The notes beneath the pieces were generated by a model that had not been told where the DNA came from, searched no databases, and was given only the letters and a program-made list of their open reading frames with translations. A DNA stretch of 16,047 nucleotides from JBOHCT01 sp050699055 (GTDB lineage Bacteria > Actinomycetota > Actinomycetes > Streptosporangiales > JBOHCT01). Where the stretch lies: positions 1-16,047 of the forward strand of contig JBOHCT010000089.1 of NCBI GenBank assembly GCA_050699055.1. The letters are read 5' to 3'. Below are positions 6,488 through 13,128 of the stretch, piece after piece; positions within the stretch are counted from its first letter, which is position 1; every line of letters begins with the position of its first letter. The position numbers were made by a program, and so were the translations under genes.

Positions 6488-7978
6488 TCACACCTGACCA
6501 TTGCCCTTGATGGCCTGCAGGGCCAGCCAGAAGGTCACCCGGTCCTGCGTCGACGCGAGGGAACGGTTCGTCAACTCCTCGACCTGTGCGAGGCGGTAGC
6601 GAACCGTGTTGCGGTGGATGTACAGCCGTCGCGCCGTCGCCTGGACGGACGCGTCCAGCTCGAGAAATGTACGCAGGGTGACGACGAGCTGGCCGCCGTT
6701 CTCCTCGTCGAAGCAGAGAATCGGCCGCAGCGTCTCCCAGCCGAGGTCGCGCAAGGGCAGGTCGGGGTTCGCGAGCAGGAGCTGCGGGAGGCTCAGCGGC
6801 TCCCCTTCGTGGACGCCGGTCCCCCTGGTGAGGGCGTCCCGGGCCTCGAAGTAGCTCCACCGCAGGCCCTCGATTCCTTCGTAGCGACCTCCGATGCCGA
6901 CGCCGGCCCCCGTGCCGATGTGTGAGAGGTACTCGACCATCATGTGGGCCACGTCGCGCAGCGGCTGCTCTTCGCCGACCAGCGCGGCGAAGTAGCTGTC
7001 GACCAGTCCGGTGATGAGTGGCTCGCGAGGAGTCTCGCGCAGCGAGTACAGGCTCCACGGGACCGTACGCAGCAGCCGCGGGTCGGACTCGAAGCTGCCG
7101 AGGACCACGGCGTGACGGTCGCCCGGAGAGAAGCCGTAGGGTGCGAGCCGACGCGCGCCCTCGTGCGCGGAGATCGCTCCGCGCACGATGTCCTCCACCA
7201 CCTGTCCCACCAGTTCGCGGCGGCCCCGCAGGACGGCCTGCCGCCGTGCGAGCTCGAGCCCGACCAGACTCACGGCGTAGGGTGCGACATCGAGACGCGC
7301 GGCGGTCCGCCGCACGCAGAGGAACGCGACGAGGCGGCCGTCGATCTCGACGGGCCGTACCAGGATCGCCGGCAGCTCTTCGTCGGTCCGGTCCGCGCCG
7401 GTACGAAGGATCTGTTCGATGGGCCAGGCCGCCCTGTCCGGGGCGCTCGCGAGCACCGTGCCGTGATAGTCGACGACGCACACCGGGGCGTCGACCATTC
7501 GCCGGAGCATCCGAACGAGGGCGCGGAGCCCTTGCCCGGTCAGCAGCGTCCGGGCAAGGGTGTCGTGGTCGTCGAGCAGCTGCCTGAGCCTGCCGTAGTG
7601 CCCCTCGGCGATCCGGTCGGCGATGAACTGGGTGACCGCGATGAACGGGGTCGCGTAAGGAACCTCGAAGACGGGGATCTCGTGTTCGGTCGCGGCGGCG
7701 AGGAACGCGTCCGGGACGTTGTGGTGCGACAGCCCGGTGCCGAACCCGAGGGCGGCGGCACGAGCGCCTGCCACGTGATGAACGAAGCGCCGCTGCTGGT
7801 CCGCGGACACCTGGCTGATCCCGGTGGTGAGGACGACCTCGCCTCCACGGAGAAACGGCCCTGGGTCGGGGAGTTCCGTGATCGTCACCCACGTGATGTC
7901 GCGGCGCAGACGATCATGGCCCCAGCGCACAGTCAAACGGAGAGAGGGCTCGTCGACGATCTCTCGCAGCAGCACCAC
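6488..7978 (-). CDS. PucR/CdaR-family transcriptional regulator
   Basis: A 496-residue regulator. The N-terminal PucR domain opens MVLLREIVDEPSLRLTVRWG and has ITELPDPGPFLRGGEVVLTTG (about 33-53), as in purine-catabolism regulators. The middle is a GAF/CdaR (GGDEF-like) region, with GVGIGGRYEGIEGLRWSYFEARDAL near its end. The C-terminal PucR helix-turn-helix is LELDASVQATARRLYIHRNTVRYRL, close to the end of the protein. Two adjacent GTG codons (7978 and 7975) can start it; neither has a ribosome-binding site, consistent with a leaderless mRNA. PucR-type proteins control catabolism of purines, amino acids or amines. Divergence from the polyamine transport/ALDH operon makes that operon its likely target (inference). 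Family call is firm; effector unknown. Confidence 0.92.
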   Translation of the reverse strand: MVLLREIVDEPSLRLTVRWGHDRLRRDITWVTITELPDPGPFLRGGEVVLTTGISQVSADQQRRFVHHVAGARAAALGFGTGLSHHNVPDAFLAAATEHEIPVFEVPYATPFIAVTQFIADRIAEGHYGRLRQLLDDHDTLARTLLTGQGLRALVRMLRRMVDAPVCVVDYHGTVLASAPDRAAWPIEQILRTGADRTDEELPAILVRPVEIDGRLVAFLCVRRTAARLDVAPYAVSLVGLELARRQAVLRGRRELVGQVVEDIVRGAISAHEGARRLAPYGFSPGDRHAVVLGSFESDPRLLRTVPWSLYSLRETPREPLITGLVDSYFAALVGEEQPLRDVAHMMVEYLSHIGTGAGVGIGGRYEGIEGLRWSYFEARDALTRGTGVHEGEPLSLPQLLLANPDLPLRDLGWETLRPILCFDEENGGQLVVTLRTFLELDASVQATARRLYIHRNTVRYRLAQVEELTNRSLASTQDRVTFWLALQAIKGNGQV

Positions 7979-7983
7979 GCGTG

Positions 7984-8012
7984 AGTGTACGTGTGCACAG
8001 TGCTACGCGCAA
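7984..8012 (-). promoter_or_regulatory. Probable leaderless promoter of the pucR-family gene
   Basis: On the minus strand TTGCGC (8012-8007) and TACACT (7989-7984) are separated by exactly 17 bp. Only 5 nt lie between the -10 hexamer and the GTG at 7978, so transcription should begin at or next to the start codon. This matches the missing ribosome-binding site. Confidence 0.6.
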
Positions 8013-8021
8013 ACACTGTGC
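7995..8021. promoter_or_regulatory. Inverted repeat GCACAGTG-N11-CACTGTGC: candidate operator
   Basis: Perfect 8-bp arms lie at 7995-8002 and 8014-8021. One arm sits between the -35 and -10 of the predicted pucR promoter and the other abuts the -35, so a bound dimer would block RNA polymerase. It is the best candidate for an autoregulatory site of the PucR-type protein, and could also influence the divergent operon. Confidence 0.5.
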
Positions 8022-8030
8022 GTGAAGACA

Positions 8031-8060
8031 TTTCCGGCGAAAGCGTCGCCCGATAGTGTC
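8031..8060 (+). promoter_or_regulatory. Weak candidate promoter for the polyamine operon
   Basis: TTTCCG (8031-8036), an 18-bp spacer and TAGTGT (8055-8060) form a poor but possible promoter pointing at the operon. If used, its transcript would carry the whole 173-bp mobile-element-like insertion in a leader of over 200 nt. No better candidate is visible between the insertion and 8282. Confidence 0.2.
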
Positions 8061-8082
8061 CCAAACATCCGTTTGTAGGTAG

Positions 8083-8255
8083 CGGTCGCGCAAATAGGGT
8101 GGATGGACCAGGGAGCGGGTCAGCTGAGCGAGCATGGCGAGGCGGAGGAGGGAGTCGCAGTGGGCCTGCGGCGACCGACGAACTCCGGGGCCCCGCGGAA
8201 ACGCGGCAGCGTTTTCGTGGGGTGAGGTCCCAGCGGCCCTATTTGCGCGACCACT
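8083..8255. mobile_element. MITE-like non-autonomous element, 173 bp
   Basis: The terminal inverted repeats are 18 bp with one mismatch: left GCGGTCGCGCAAATAGGG (8083-8100), right CCCTATTTGCGCGACCAC (8238-8255). Both sides are bordered by TAGGTA (8077-8082 and 8256-8261), which looks like a 6-bp target duplication. Because TAG/CTA abut the arms, a shorter duplication with slightly longer inverted repeats (19/20) is an alternative reading. The inside has no convincing gene and carries a strong hairpin. This is the structure of a miniature inverted-repeat element or an internally deleted insertion sequence. No matching transposase is in the window, so the family is not assigned. It lies in the pucR/operon spacer. 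Confidence 0.7.
8192..8223 (+). repeat. 14-bp stem-loop inside the MITE-like element
   Basis: 8192-8205 pairs with 8210-8223 over 14 consecutive base pairs, two of them G-T wobbles, closed by the tetraloop GGCA. No T-run follows, so it is not a typical terminator. It would lie in the operon's 5' leader if transcription starts upstream of the element. Confidence 0.6.
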
Positions 8256-8281
8256 AGGTACGCCGACCGGACGAGGACACC

Positions 8282-9724
8282 GTGGAGCAGACCTGGGTCC
8301 GTATCGGAGGGGTCCCCACGACAGGCGACGTGTGGGACGACGTGGTGAGTCCTTACGACGGGCGACTAGTCGCGCGGGTCCCACGGTGCGGTCCTCAGGA
8401 GGTGGAGGCCGCCTGCTCGGCGGCTGGCGTCGCTTTCCTGGCACGCGGGTTTCTCCCCGACCAACGTGCCGATGTTCTCGAAGAGTCGGGCAGGTTACTG
8501 GCCGAACGCAGGGATGAGTTCGCCAGGACCATCGCCATGGAGGCCGGGACACCCGTCCGTCGGGCGCGGTGCGAGGTCGACGTGGCCGCGGCCACCGTCC
8601 GTCTCGCGGCAACCCAGACACGTGCGTTCACCGAGAGTTCGTTCTCGCGCCCGGCCGCGCCAGTCCCGGGCAGTACCGGCAGTACCGGCAGTACCGGCAG
8701 TACCGGCAGTACCGGCAGTGTCGGTCTTGCCCTGCGAACGCCGTCCGGGGTCGTCGCCGCCCTCACACCTTCGAACCGCCCCCTGGAGGCGGCCGCGAGG
8801 GCGCTCGGCGCGGCCGTCGCAGCGGGCTGTCCGACCATTCTCAAGCCGTCCGCCCGCGCGCCGCTGAGCGGCATCCGGTTGGCCGAGCTCTTGATCGAGG
8901 CGGGGTGCCCGGTCGAGTGGATCTCGGTGCTGACCGGCCCCGGGCCCGAGGTCGGCGGTACGCTTGTCCGCCACCCGGTGCCCCGGGTCATCGTGTTCTC
9001 CGGGTCCCCGAACGCGGCCGCCGCGGTCTCCCGGGCCGCCGGGGCCAAGCGGGTGATGCTGAGCGAGGATCGAGCCGTCATCACCGTCGTAGAGGCCGAC
9101 GCCGACCTGCGCCGTGCCGCGACGCGGCTCGGACGGCTCGGGCGGCACGGCCCGACGCCGTTCCAACGGGTGCTCGTCCACGAGTCCGTCAAAGACGCCT
9201 TCCTCGACGCGCTCGTGGGTGTGCTCGGCGCCCTGACGATCGGCGACCCTTTCGAGGAGGCGACGGACGTCGGACCGACCCTCGATCCCGAGGCCGCCGG
9301 ACGCGTACTCGCCGCCGTCGCCGCGGCGGAGGACGCCGGCGCCACGCTCGTCCTCGGCGGCGAGACCCACGACCGGGCACTCGGGCCCATCGTGCTCATC
9401 GGCCTGCCCGCGGGAGCTGCGCTCCCCCGGGAGAAAGGTACGGCGCCAATCGTGGCCGTCGACGGCTACCGCTCGCTGAGCGACGTGGTCGCGACGCTCG
9501 ACGCGGAGCCCCAGGCGATCCAGGTCGGCGTGTTCACGCAGCGCATCGACGCCGCCCTGCGGCTGATCTGGGGCCTGCGATCCGGCGACATCCTGCTGAA
9601 CGACGTACCAGAGCCTGTCGACCGCACGTTCGCCGATCCCGGCGAGTGGCACGGCCTGACGACGGAGGTGTCGCGCGCGGTGGGTGAGCTGACGGAGCTG
9701 CGCTATGTCCACATCGCGTCGTAG
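8282..9724 (+). CDS. Aldehyde-dehydrogenase-family protein lacking catalytic residues
   Basis: A 480-residue protein. The GTG at 8282 follows ACGAGGA. It is collinear with NAD(P)-dependent ALDHs throughout: N-terminal oligomerisation/Rossmann part, GVVAALTPSNRPLEAAARALGAAVAAG (156-182), ILKPSARAPLSG (186-197), VIVFSGSPNAAAAVSRAAG (237-255), GDPFEEATDVGP (321-332) and GVFTQRIDAALRLIWGLRSGDILLNDVP (416-442). The active site is destroyed: the usual LELGG is LSEDR (260-264), GQxC is GPTP (290-293), EIFGPV is EKGTAPIV and PFGG is absent. Asn164 is retained. A (Gly-Ser-Thr) repeat sits at 129-147. Length is normal and the frame intact, so it looks like a maintained pseudoenzyme, perhaps binding aldehyde or NAD or partnering the active ALDH encoded at 14017 (inference). 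It heads the transport operon. Confidence 0.8.
   Translation: MEQTWVRIGGVPTTGDVWDDVVSPYDGRLVARVPRCGPQEVEAACSAAGVAFLARGFLPDQRADVLEESGRLLAERRDEFARTIAMEAGTPVRRARCEVDVAAATVRLAATQTRAFTESSFSRPAAPVPGSTGSTGSTGSTGSTGSVGLALRTPSGVVAALTPSNRPLEAAARALGAAVAAGCPTILKPSARAPLSGIRLAELLIEAGCPVEWISVLTGPGPEVGGTLVRHPVPRVIVFSGSPNAAAAVSRAAGAKRVMLSEDRAVITVVEADADLRRAATRLGRLGRHGPTPFQRVLVHESVKDAFLDALVGVLGALTIGDPFEEATDVGPTLDPEAAGRVLAAVAAAEDAGATLVLGGETHDRALGPIVLIGLPAGAALPREKGTAPIVAVDGYRSLSDVVATLDAEPQAIQVGVFTQRIDAALRLIWGLRSGDILLNDVPEPVDRTFADPGEWHGLTTEVSRAVGELTELRYVHIAS
8669..8722 (+). repeat. 9-bp tandem repeat (GGCAGTACC) inside the ALDH-like gene
   Basis: Five perfect copies of GGCAGTACC occupy 8669-8713, followed by a degenerate sixth copy, GGCAGTGTC (8714-8722). 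In frame it encodes repeated Gly-Ser-Thr, a flexible linker-like run at residues 130-147 between the N-terminal segment and the nucleotide-binding core. Copy number could change by slippage without shifting the frame. Confidence 0.95.
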
Positions 9725-9749
9725 GGGGCGTCATGAGGGGCGATGGCCG

Positions 9750-10877
9750 ATGCCACGGTTCTCCATGCTCGGGCCGGACCAGGAGACGGGCACGCGGGAC
9801 ACCGACTGGCGACCCGCTCCCGGCGAGCGCCACGGCCCGGTGACCGCCCCTGCGGTCAGTCTGCACGGTCTACACAAGGACTTCGGGCCCGTGCACGCCG
9901 TCGCCGGGATCGAGCTCGAGATCCGGCACGGGGAGTTCTTCGGCCTGCTCGGCCCGTCGGGCTCGGGAAAGACGACCGTGTTGCGGCTCGTCGCGGGCTT
10001 CGAGCGGCCCACGTCGGGGCGCATCCTGCTCGAAGGCCGCGACGTCGGCCGGCTGCCGCCGTTCCAGCGCGACGTCAACACCGTGTTTCAGGACTACGCG
10101 CTGTTCCCGCACATGAGCGTGCTCGACAACGTGGCGTACGGCCTCCGGGTCAGGCGGGTGCCGAAGTCGCGCCGCCGGCGGCTCGCCGAGGAGGCCCTGG
10201 CGACCGTACGGCTCACCGGGTACGGCGGGCGGAGGCCGAGCCAGCTCTCCGGCGGGGAGCAGCAGCGGGTCGCGCTGGCGCGGGCACTGGTGAACCGGCC
10301 CAAGGTGCTGCTCCTCGACGAGCCTCTCGGGTCCCTCGACCGCAAGCTCCGTGAGGAGATGCAGGGCGAGCTGAAGCAGCTGCAGCGCGAGGTCGGGATC
10401 ACGTTCGTGTTCGTCACCCACGACCAGGACGAGGCGCTGACGATGAGTGACCGCATCGCCGTCTTCAACCATGGCCGCGTCGAGCAGGTCGGTTCCCCCG
10501 CGGAGCTGTACGAGCGTCCGAGCAGTGGCTTCGTGGCCGGATTCGTCGGCACGTCGAACCTTCTCGACGGGGCCGCGGCCCGGCAGATCCTCGGGGCCGA
10601 CGGCACGTACATGGTGCGACCCGAGAAGATCCGCGTCGCGACAGACCTCGATGGCGAGGTCCCTGACGGCGAGGTCGCGACAGTAGGCAGCGTACGAGAC
10701 GTCGACTACGTCGGGTCGCAGACCCGGTTCGTCGTAGATCTCGACGCGGGCGGCGAACTGGTCGCGTTGCAGCAGAACCTACAGACGTCGTCGATGGACG
10801 TCTTGGGCTATATCGGCGCACGCGTACGCCTGCGCTGGCGCAAGGAGCACAACTTCCGCATCGAGGAGATCTCGTGA
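9750..10877 (+). CDS. potA: ABC transporter ATPase, PotA (polyamine) type
   Basis: A 375-residue ATPase. Start ATG 9750 is chosen, with GAGGGG at 9735-9740. An in-frame ATG at 9705, inside the end of the preceding gene and with GGAG 7 nt upstream, is possible and would add 15 residues. Nucleotide-binding domain motifs: Walker A GPSGSGKTT (68-76), Q-loop FQDYALFPHMSV with Gln114, signature LSGGEQQRVALARAL (166-180), Walker B VLLLDEP (186-192) and H-loop THDQDEAL (His224). The C-terminal 100 residues form a TOBE-like domain with MVRPEKIRV, as in PotA and other polyamine/iron importers. It powers import by hydrolysing ATP on the cytoplasmic face, pairing with the two permeases encoded downstream. 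Substrate assignment rests on the neighbouring PotD-like protein and aminoaldehyde dehydrogenase. Confidence 0.92.
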   Translation: MPRFSMLGPDQETGTRDTDWRPAPGERHGPVTAPAVSLHGLHKDFGPVHAVAGIELEIRHGEFFGLLGPSGSGKTTVLRLVAGFERPTSGRILLEGRDVGRLPPFQRDVNTVFQDYALFPHMSVLDNVAYGLRVRRVPKSRRRRLAEEALATVRLTGYGGRRPSQLSGGEQQRVALARALVNRPKVLLLDEPLGSLDRKLREEMQGELKQLQREVGITFVFVTHDQDEALTMSDRIAVFNHGRVEQVGSPAELYERPSSGFVAGFVGTSNLLDGAAARQILGADGTYMVRPEKIRVATDLDGEVPDGEVATVGSVRDVDYVGSQTRFVVDLDAGGELVALQQNLQTSSMDVLGYIGARVRLRWRKEHNFRIEEIS

Positions 10878-10900
10878 CGGCAACGGACAGGAGAACAAGC

Positions 10901-12139
10901 ATGCGCGCGAAACGAGTCGTGGGCGCGACGCTGTCGGCAGGTCTGCTTGCTCTGGCGGCCGCCTGCGGAAGCACCGGTGGCGGCGGATCGGGCGGCGGAT
11001 CGGGCGGCGGATCGGGCGGCGGATCGGGCGGCGGATCGGGCGGCCTGACCGTCCCCGACGTGCCCATGAAGAAGCATCTCGGCCCCTCCGAGGATCAGCT
11101 GAACGTCCTCGCCTGGCCCGGTTACGCGGAGGACGGCTCCACCGACCCGAAGATCGACTGGGTGACGCCGTTCGAGAAGAAGACCGGCTGCCAGGTCAAT
11201 GTCCGGGTCTTCGGGACCTCGGACGAGGCGGTCAGCCTGATGAAGACGGGCCAGTACGATGTCGTCTCGGCGTCGGGCGACGCCTCCCTGCGGCTCATCT
11301 ACGGGGGGTACGCCGCCCCTGTCAACACCAAGCTGATCCCCAACTACGGCGAGCTGTTCGGCTTCCTCACCGGGCAGCAGTGGAACTCGGTGGGCGGCCA
11401 GTCCTACGGCGTCCCGCACGGGTGGGGAGCGAACCTGCTGATGTGGCGGAAGGACGCGGTCAAGCATCCGCTCCATTCGTGGGCCCCCGTCTTCAACAAG
11501 AACAGCCCCTACGCCGGCAAGATCACGGCGTACGACTCGCCCATCTACATCGCGGACGCGGCCGTCTACCTGATGAAGCACCGGCCCGACCTGGGCATCA
11601 AGAACCCGTACGCGCTCGATCAGAAGCAGCTGAGCGCGGCCGTCGAACTGCTCAAGGGCCAGCGGCAGGGGATCAGCGAGTACTGGGCCGACTACCTGAA
11701 GGAGCTCCAGTCCTTCAAGACCAAGGACACCGTCGTGGGAACCGCGTGGCAGGTCACGGCCAGCCTGGCGAAGTCGCAGGGTGTCCCGATCAAGACCACC
11801 GTGCCGAAGGAGGGGACGACCGGCTGGTCCGACACGTGGATGCTCTCGTCGAAGTCCAATCACCCCAACTGCGCCTACCGATGGATGAACTACATCATCT
11901 CGCCGAAGGTGCAGGCCGAAGCCACGAGCTACTTCGGCGAGGCACCGGCCAACCCGAAGGCCTGCGCCCTGGCCGACGACCCGCACTTCTGCAAGACCTA
12001 CGGCGCGAAGGACAAGAAGTTCCGCGAGTCGATCTGGTTCTGGCGCACCCCCATCTCCGACTGCCTTGACGGTCGCACCGACATCAAGTGCACCGACTAC
12101 GGCGACTGGACCCAGGCCTGGACCGAGATCAAAGGCTGA
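10901..12139 (+). CDS. potD: Extracellular polyamine-binding lipoprotein, PotD/PotF type
   Basis: A 412-residue lipoprotein. The frame is open from a GTG at 10874, but ATG 10901 is preferred: AGGAGA lies about 8 nt upstream and the product then starts with MRAKR, a hydrophobic core and lipobox AAAC (Cys22). A Gly/Ser linker (about 23-47) tethers the type II binding domain. The domain carries LNVLAWPGYAEDG, YDVVSASGDASLRLI, YGVPHGWGANLLMW, DSPIYIADAAVYLMKHRPDLG, GTAWQVTASLA, GWSDTWMLSS and the C-terminus QAWTEIKG. It captures substrate outside the membrane and delivers it to the PotB/PotC channel. It is closely similar along its length to the lipoprotein at 5091-6284, sharing Cys positions and the final 8 residues. 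Third codon positions are far more uniformly G/C here than in that paralogue. Putrescine/spermidine-like ligand inferred from family and context. Confidence 0.9.
   Translation: MRAKRVVGATLSAGLLALAAACGSTGGGGSGGGSGGGSGGGSGGGSGGLTVPDVPMKKHLGPSEDQLNVLAWPGYAEDGSTDPKIDWVTPFEKKTGCQVNVRVFGTSDEAVSLMKTGQYDVVSASGDASLRLIYGGYAAPVNTKLIPNYGELFGFLTGQQWNSVGGQSYGVPHGWGANLLMWRKDAVKHPLHSWAPVFNKNSPYAGKITAYDSPIYIADAAVYLMKHRPDLGIKNPYALDQKQLSAAVELLKGQRQGISEYWADYLKELQSFKTKDTVVGTAWQVTASLAKSQGVPIKTTVPKEGTTGWSDTWMLSSKSNHPNCAYRWMNYIISPKVQAEATSYFGEAPANPKACALADDPHFCKTYGAKDKKFRESIWFWRTPISDCLDGRTDIKCTDYGDWTQAWTEIKG
10981..11040 (+). repeat. 12-bp tandem repeat encoding a Gly/Ser linker
   Basis: Five perfect copies of CGGCGGATCGGG (10981-11040) encode a repeated Gly-Gly-Gly-Ser spacer just after the lipidated Cys of the binding protein. 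Identical synonymous codons in every unit point to recent expansion. The paralogue at 5091 has only a short non-repetitive Gly/Ser stretch there. Confidence 0.95.
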
Positions 12140-12153
12140 GACGGTACGCGTGA

Positions 12154-12191
12154 GCTACGGGCGGGGCTGGCCTCCCCGTCCCGCCCGTAGC
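12154..12191 (+). promoter_or_regulatory. Strong intercistronic hairpin between binding-protein and permease genes
   Basis: GCTACGGGCGGG (12154-12165) and CCCGCCCGTAGC (12180-12191) are a perfect 12-bp inverted repeat with a 14-nt loop, followed within 4 bp by the permease ribosome-binding site (GGAGGGA, 12195-12201). No T-run follows. Such stems commonly stabilise the upstream binding-protein mRNA or attenuate read-through, making the binding protein more abundant than the permeases. Confidence 0.75.
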
Positions 12192-12204
12192 CCCGGAGGG
12201 AGCC

Positions 12205-13116
12205 ATGAGCACGACGCCGGTCGACCCGACCGTCGGCGACGCCCGTCGCGGGCGGGCCCGAAGCCTGTCGGGGTGGCTGTACCAACGGCCGCGCGTCCGC
12301 CTGTCCGCGCTGCTGTCCGCGCCCCTGCTGTGGCTCGTCGTGGTCTACCTGGGGTCGCTGGCGGCGTTGCTCATGGCGGCGTTCTGGACCACCAACGACT
12401 TCACCGGACAGGTCGTTTACACCTGGACGCTGGAGAACTTCAAGACCATCATCACGATCCCGGTCTACAGAAAGATCGTGCTGCAGTCGATCTTCGTGGC
12501 GGCCTCGGTCACGGTGGTCGACGCGGTCATCGCGCTGCCTATCGCGTTCTACATGGGCAAGCTGGCCTCGCCCCGTACGCAGCGTTTCCTCGTCCTCGCC
12601 ATTCTCATGCCGTTGTGGGCGAACTATCTCGTCAAGCTCTACGCGTGGCGGGTGATGTTCGCCAACGGGTCGGTGATCGACTCCGTCCTGCGCCCCCTGG
12701 GTCTCGGCAGTCCCGGTTACGGGCTCGCCGCCACGATCGTCGGCCTCGCCTACCTCTGGCTCCCGTACATGATCCTGCCGCTGTACGCCGGCTTCGACCG
12801 GTTGCCGAACTCCCTGCTCGACGCGTCGAGCGACCTCGGGGCGCGGTCGGGCCGGACCTTCCGCGCGATCGTCCTGCCCATCGTCTTCCCCGCCCTCGTG
12901 GCCGGGTCGATCTTCACGTTCTCGCTGTCCCTGGGGGACTACATCGCACCGCAGATCGTCGGCGGCGCCACGCAGCTCATCGGCAACGTCGTCTACGACA
13001 ACATCGGCGCCGCGAACAACCTGCCGTTCGCGGCGGCCGTGGCGACACTGCCGGTGATCGTGATGCTCCTGTACCTGTTCGCGGTGCGTCGTACCGGCGC
13101 GCTGCAGAACCTCTGA
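12205..13116 (+). CDS. potB: ABC transporter permease, PotB type
   Basis: A 303-residue integral membrane protein. The ATG at 12205 follows GGAGGGA by 3 nt. The N-terminus is basic and cytoplasmic. Likely membrane segments fall near 35-60, 93-115, 127-150, 172-195, 222-245 and 275-293, the six-helix plan of PotB/PotH permeases. The EAA-type coupling loop is LLDASSDLGARSGRTFRAIVLP (204-224), which contacts the ATPase. FSLSLGDYIAPQIVGG follows, typical of polyamine permeases. It forms half of the channel with the PotC-type protein encoded 12 bp downstream, importing substrate delivered by the lipoprotein encoded upstream. Confidence 0.92.
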   Translation: MSTTPVDPTVGDARRGRARSLSGWLYQRPRVRLSALLSAPLLWLVVVYLGSLAALLMAAFWTTNDFTGQVVYTWTLENFKTIITIPVYRKIVLQSIFVAASVTVVDAVIALPIAFYMGKLASPRTQRFLVLAILMPLWANYLVKLYAWRVMFANGSVIDSVLRPLGLGSPGYGLAATIVGLAYLWLPYMILPLYAGFDRLPNSLLDASSDLGARSGRTFRAIVLPIVFPALVAGSIFTFSLSLGDYIAPQIVGGATQLIGNVVYDNIGAANNLPFAAAVATLPVIVMLLYLFAVRRTGALQNL

Positions 13117-13128
13117 GGCGGTGGCCGG

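Noticed and set aside
6944..7984. A 346-codon plus-strand frame opposite the pucR-type gene
   Set aside because: The minus strand encodes an unmistakable PucR regulator with N-terminal domain and HTH. The plus frame is Arg/Asp/Gly-rich with no motif.
7914..8621. A 235-codon minus-strand frame spanning the MITE-like element and the start of the ALDH-like gene
   Set aside because: It crosses the insertion and overlaps two supported genes or regulatory parts, with Arg/Pro-rich content. I could not identify a transposase in it.
8669..8722. The 9-bp repeat as a CRISPR-like array or minisatellite locus outside genes
   Set aside because: Units are contiguous without spacers and remain in frame inside a recognisable ALDH-family gene.
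10981..11040. The 12-bp repeat as a CRISPR-like array
   Set aside because: There are no spacers; it encodes a Gly/Ser linker in a lipoprotein.
10808..11986. A 392-codon minus-strand open frame opposite the binding-protein gene
   Set aside because: It is a shadow of the plus-strand gene in G/C-rich codons. The plus frame has a lipobox, family motifs and operon context; the minus frame has low-complexity, Arg/Gly-rich content and no recognisable domain.
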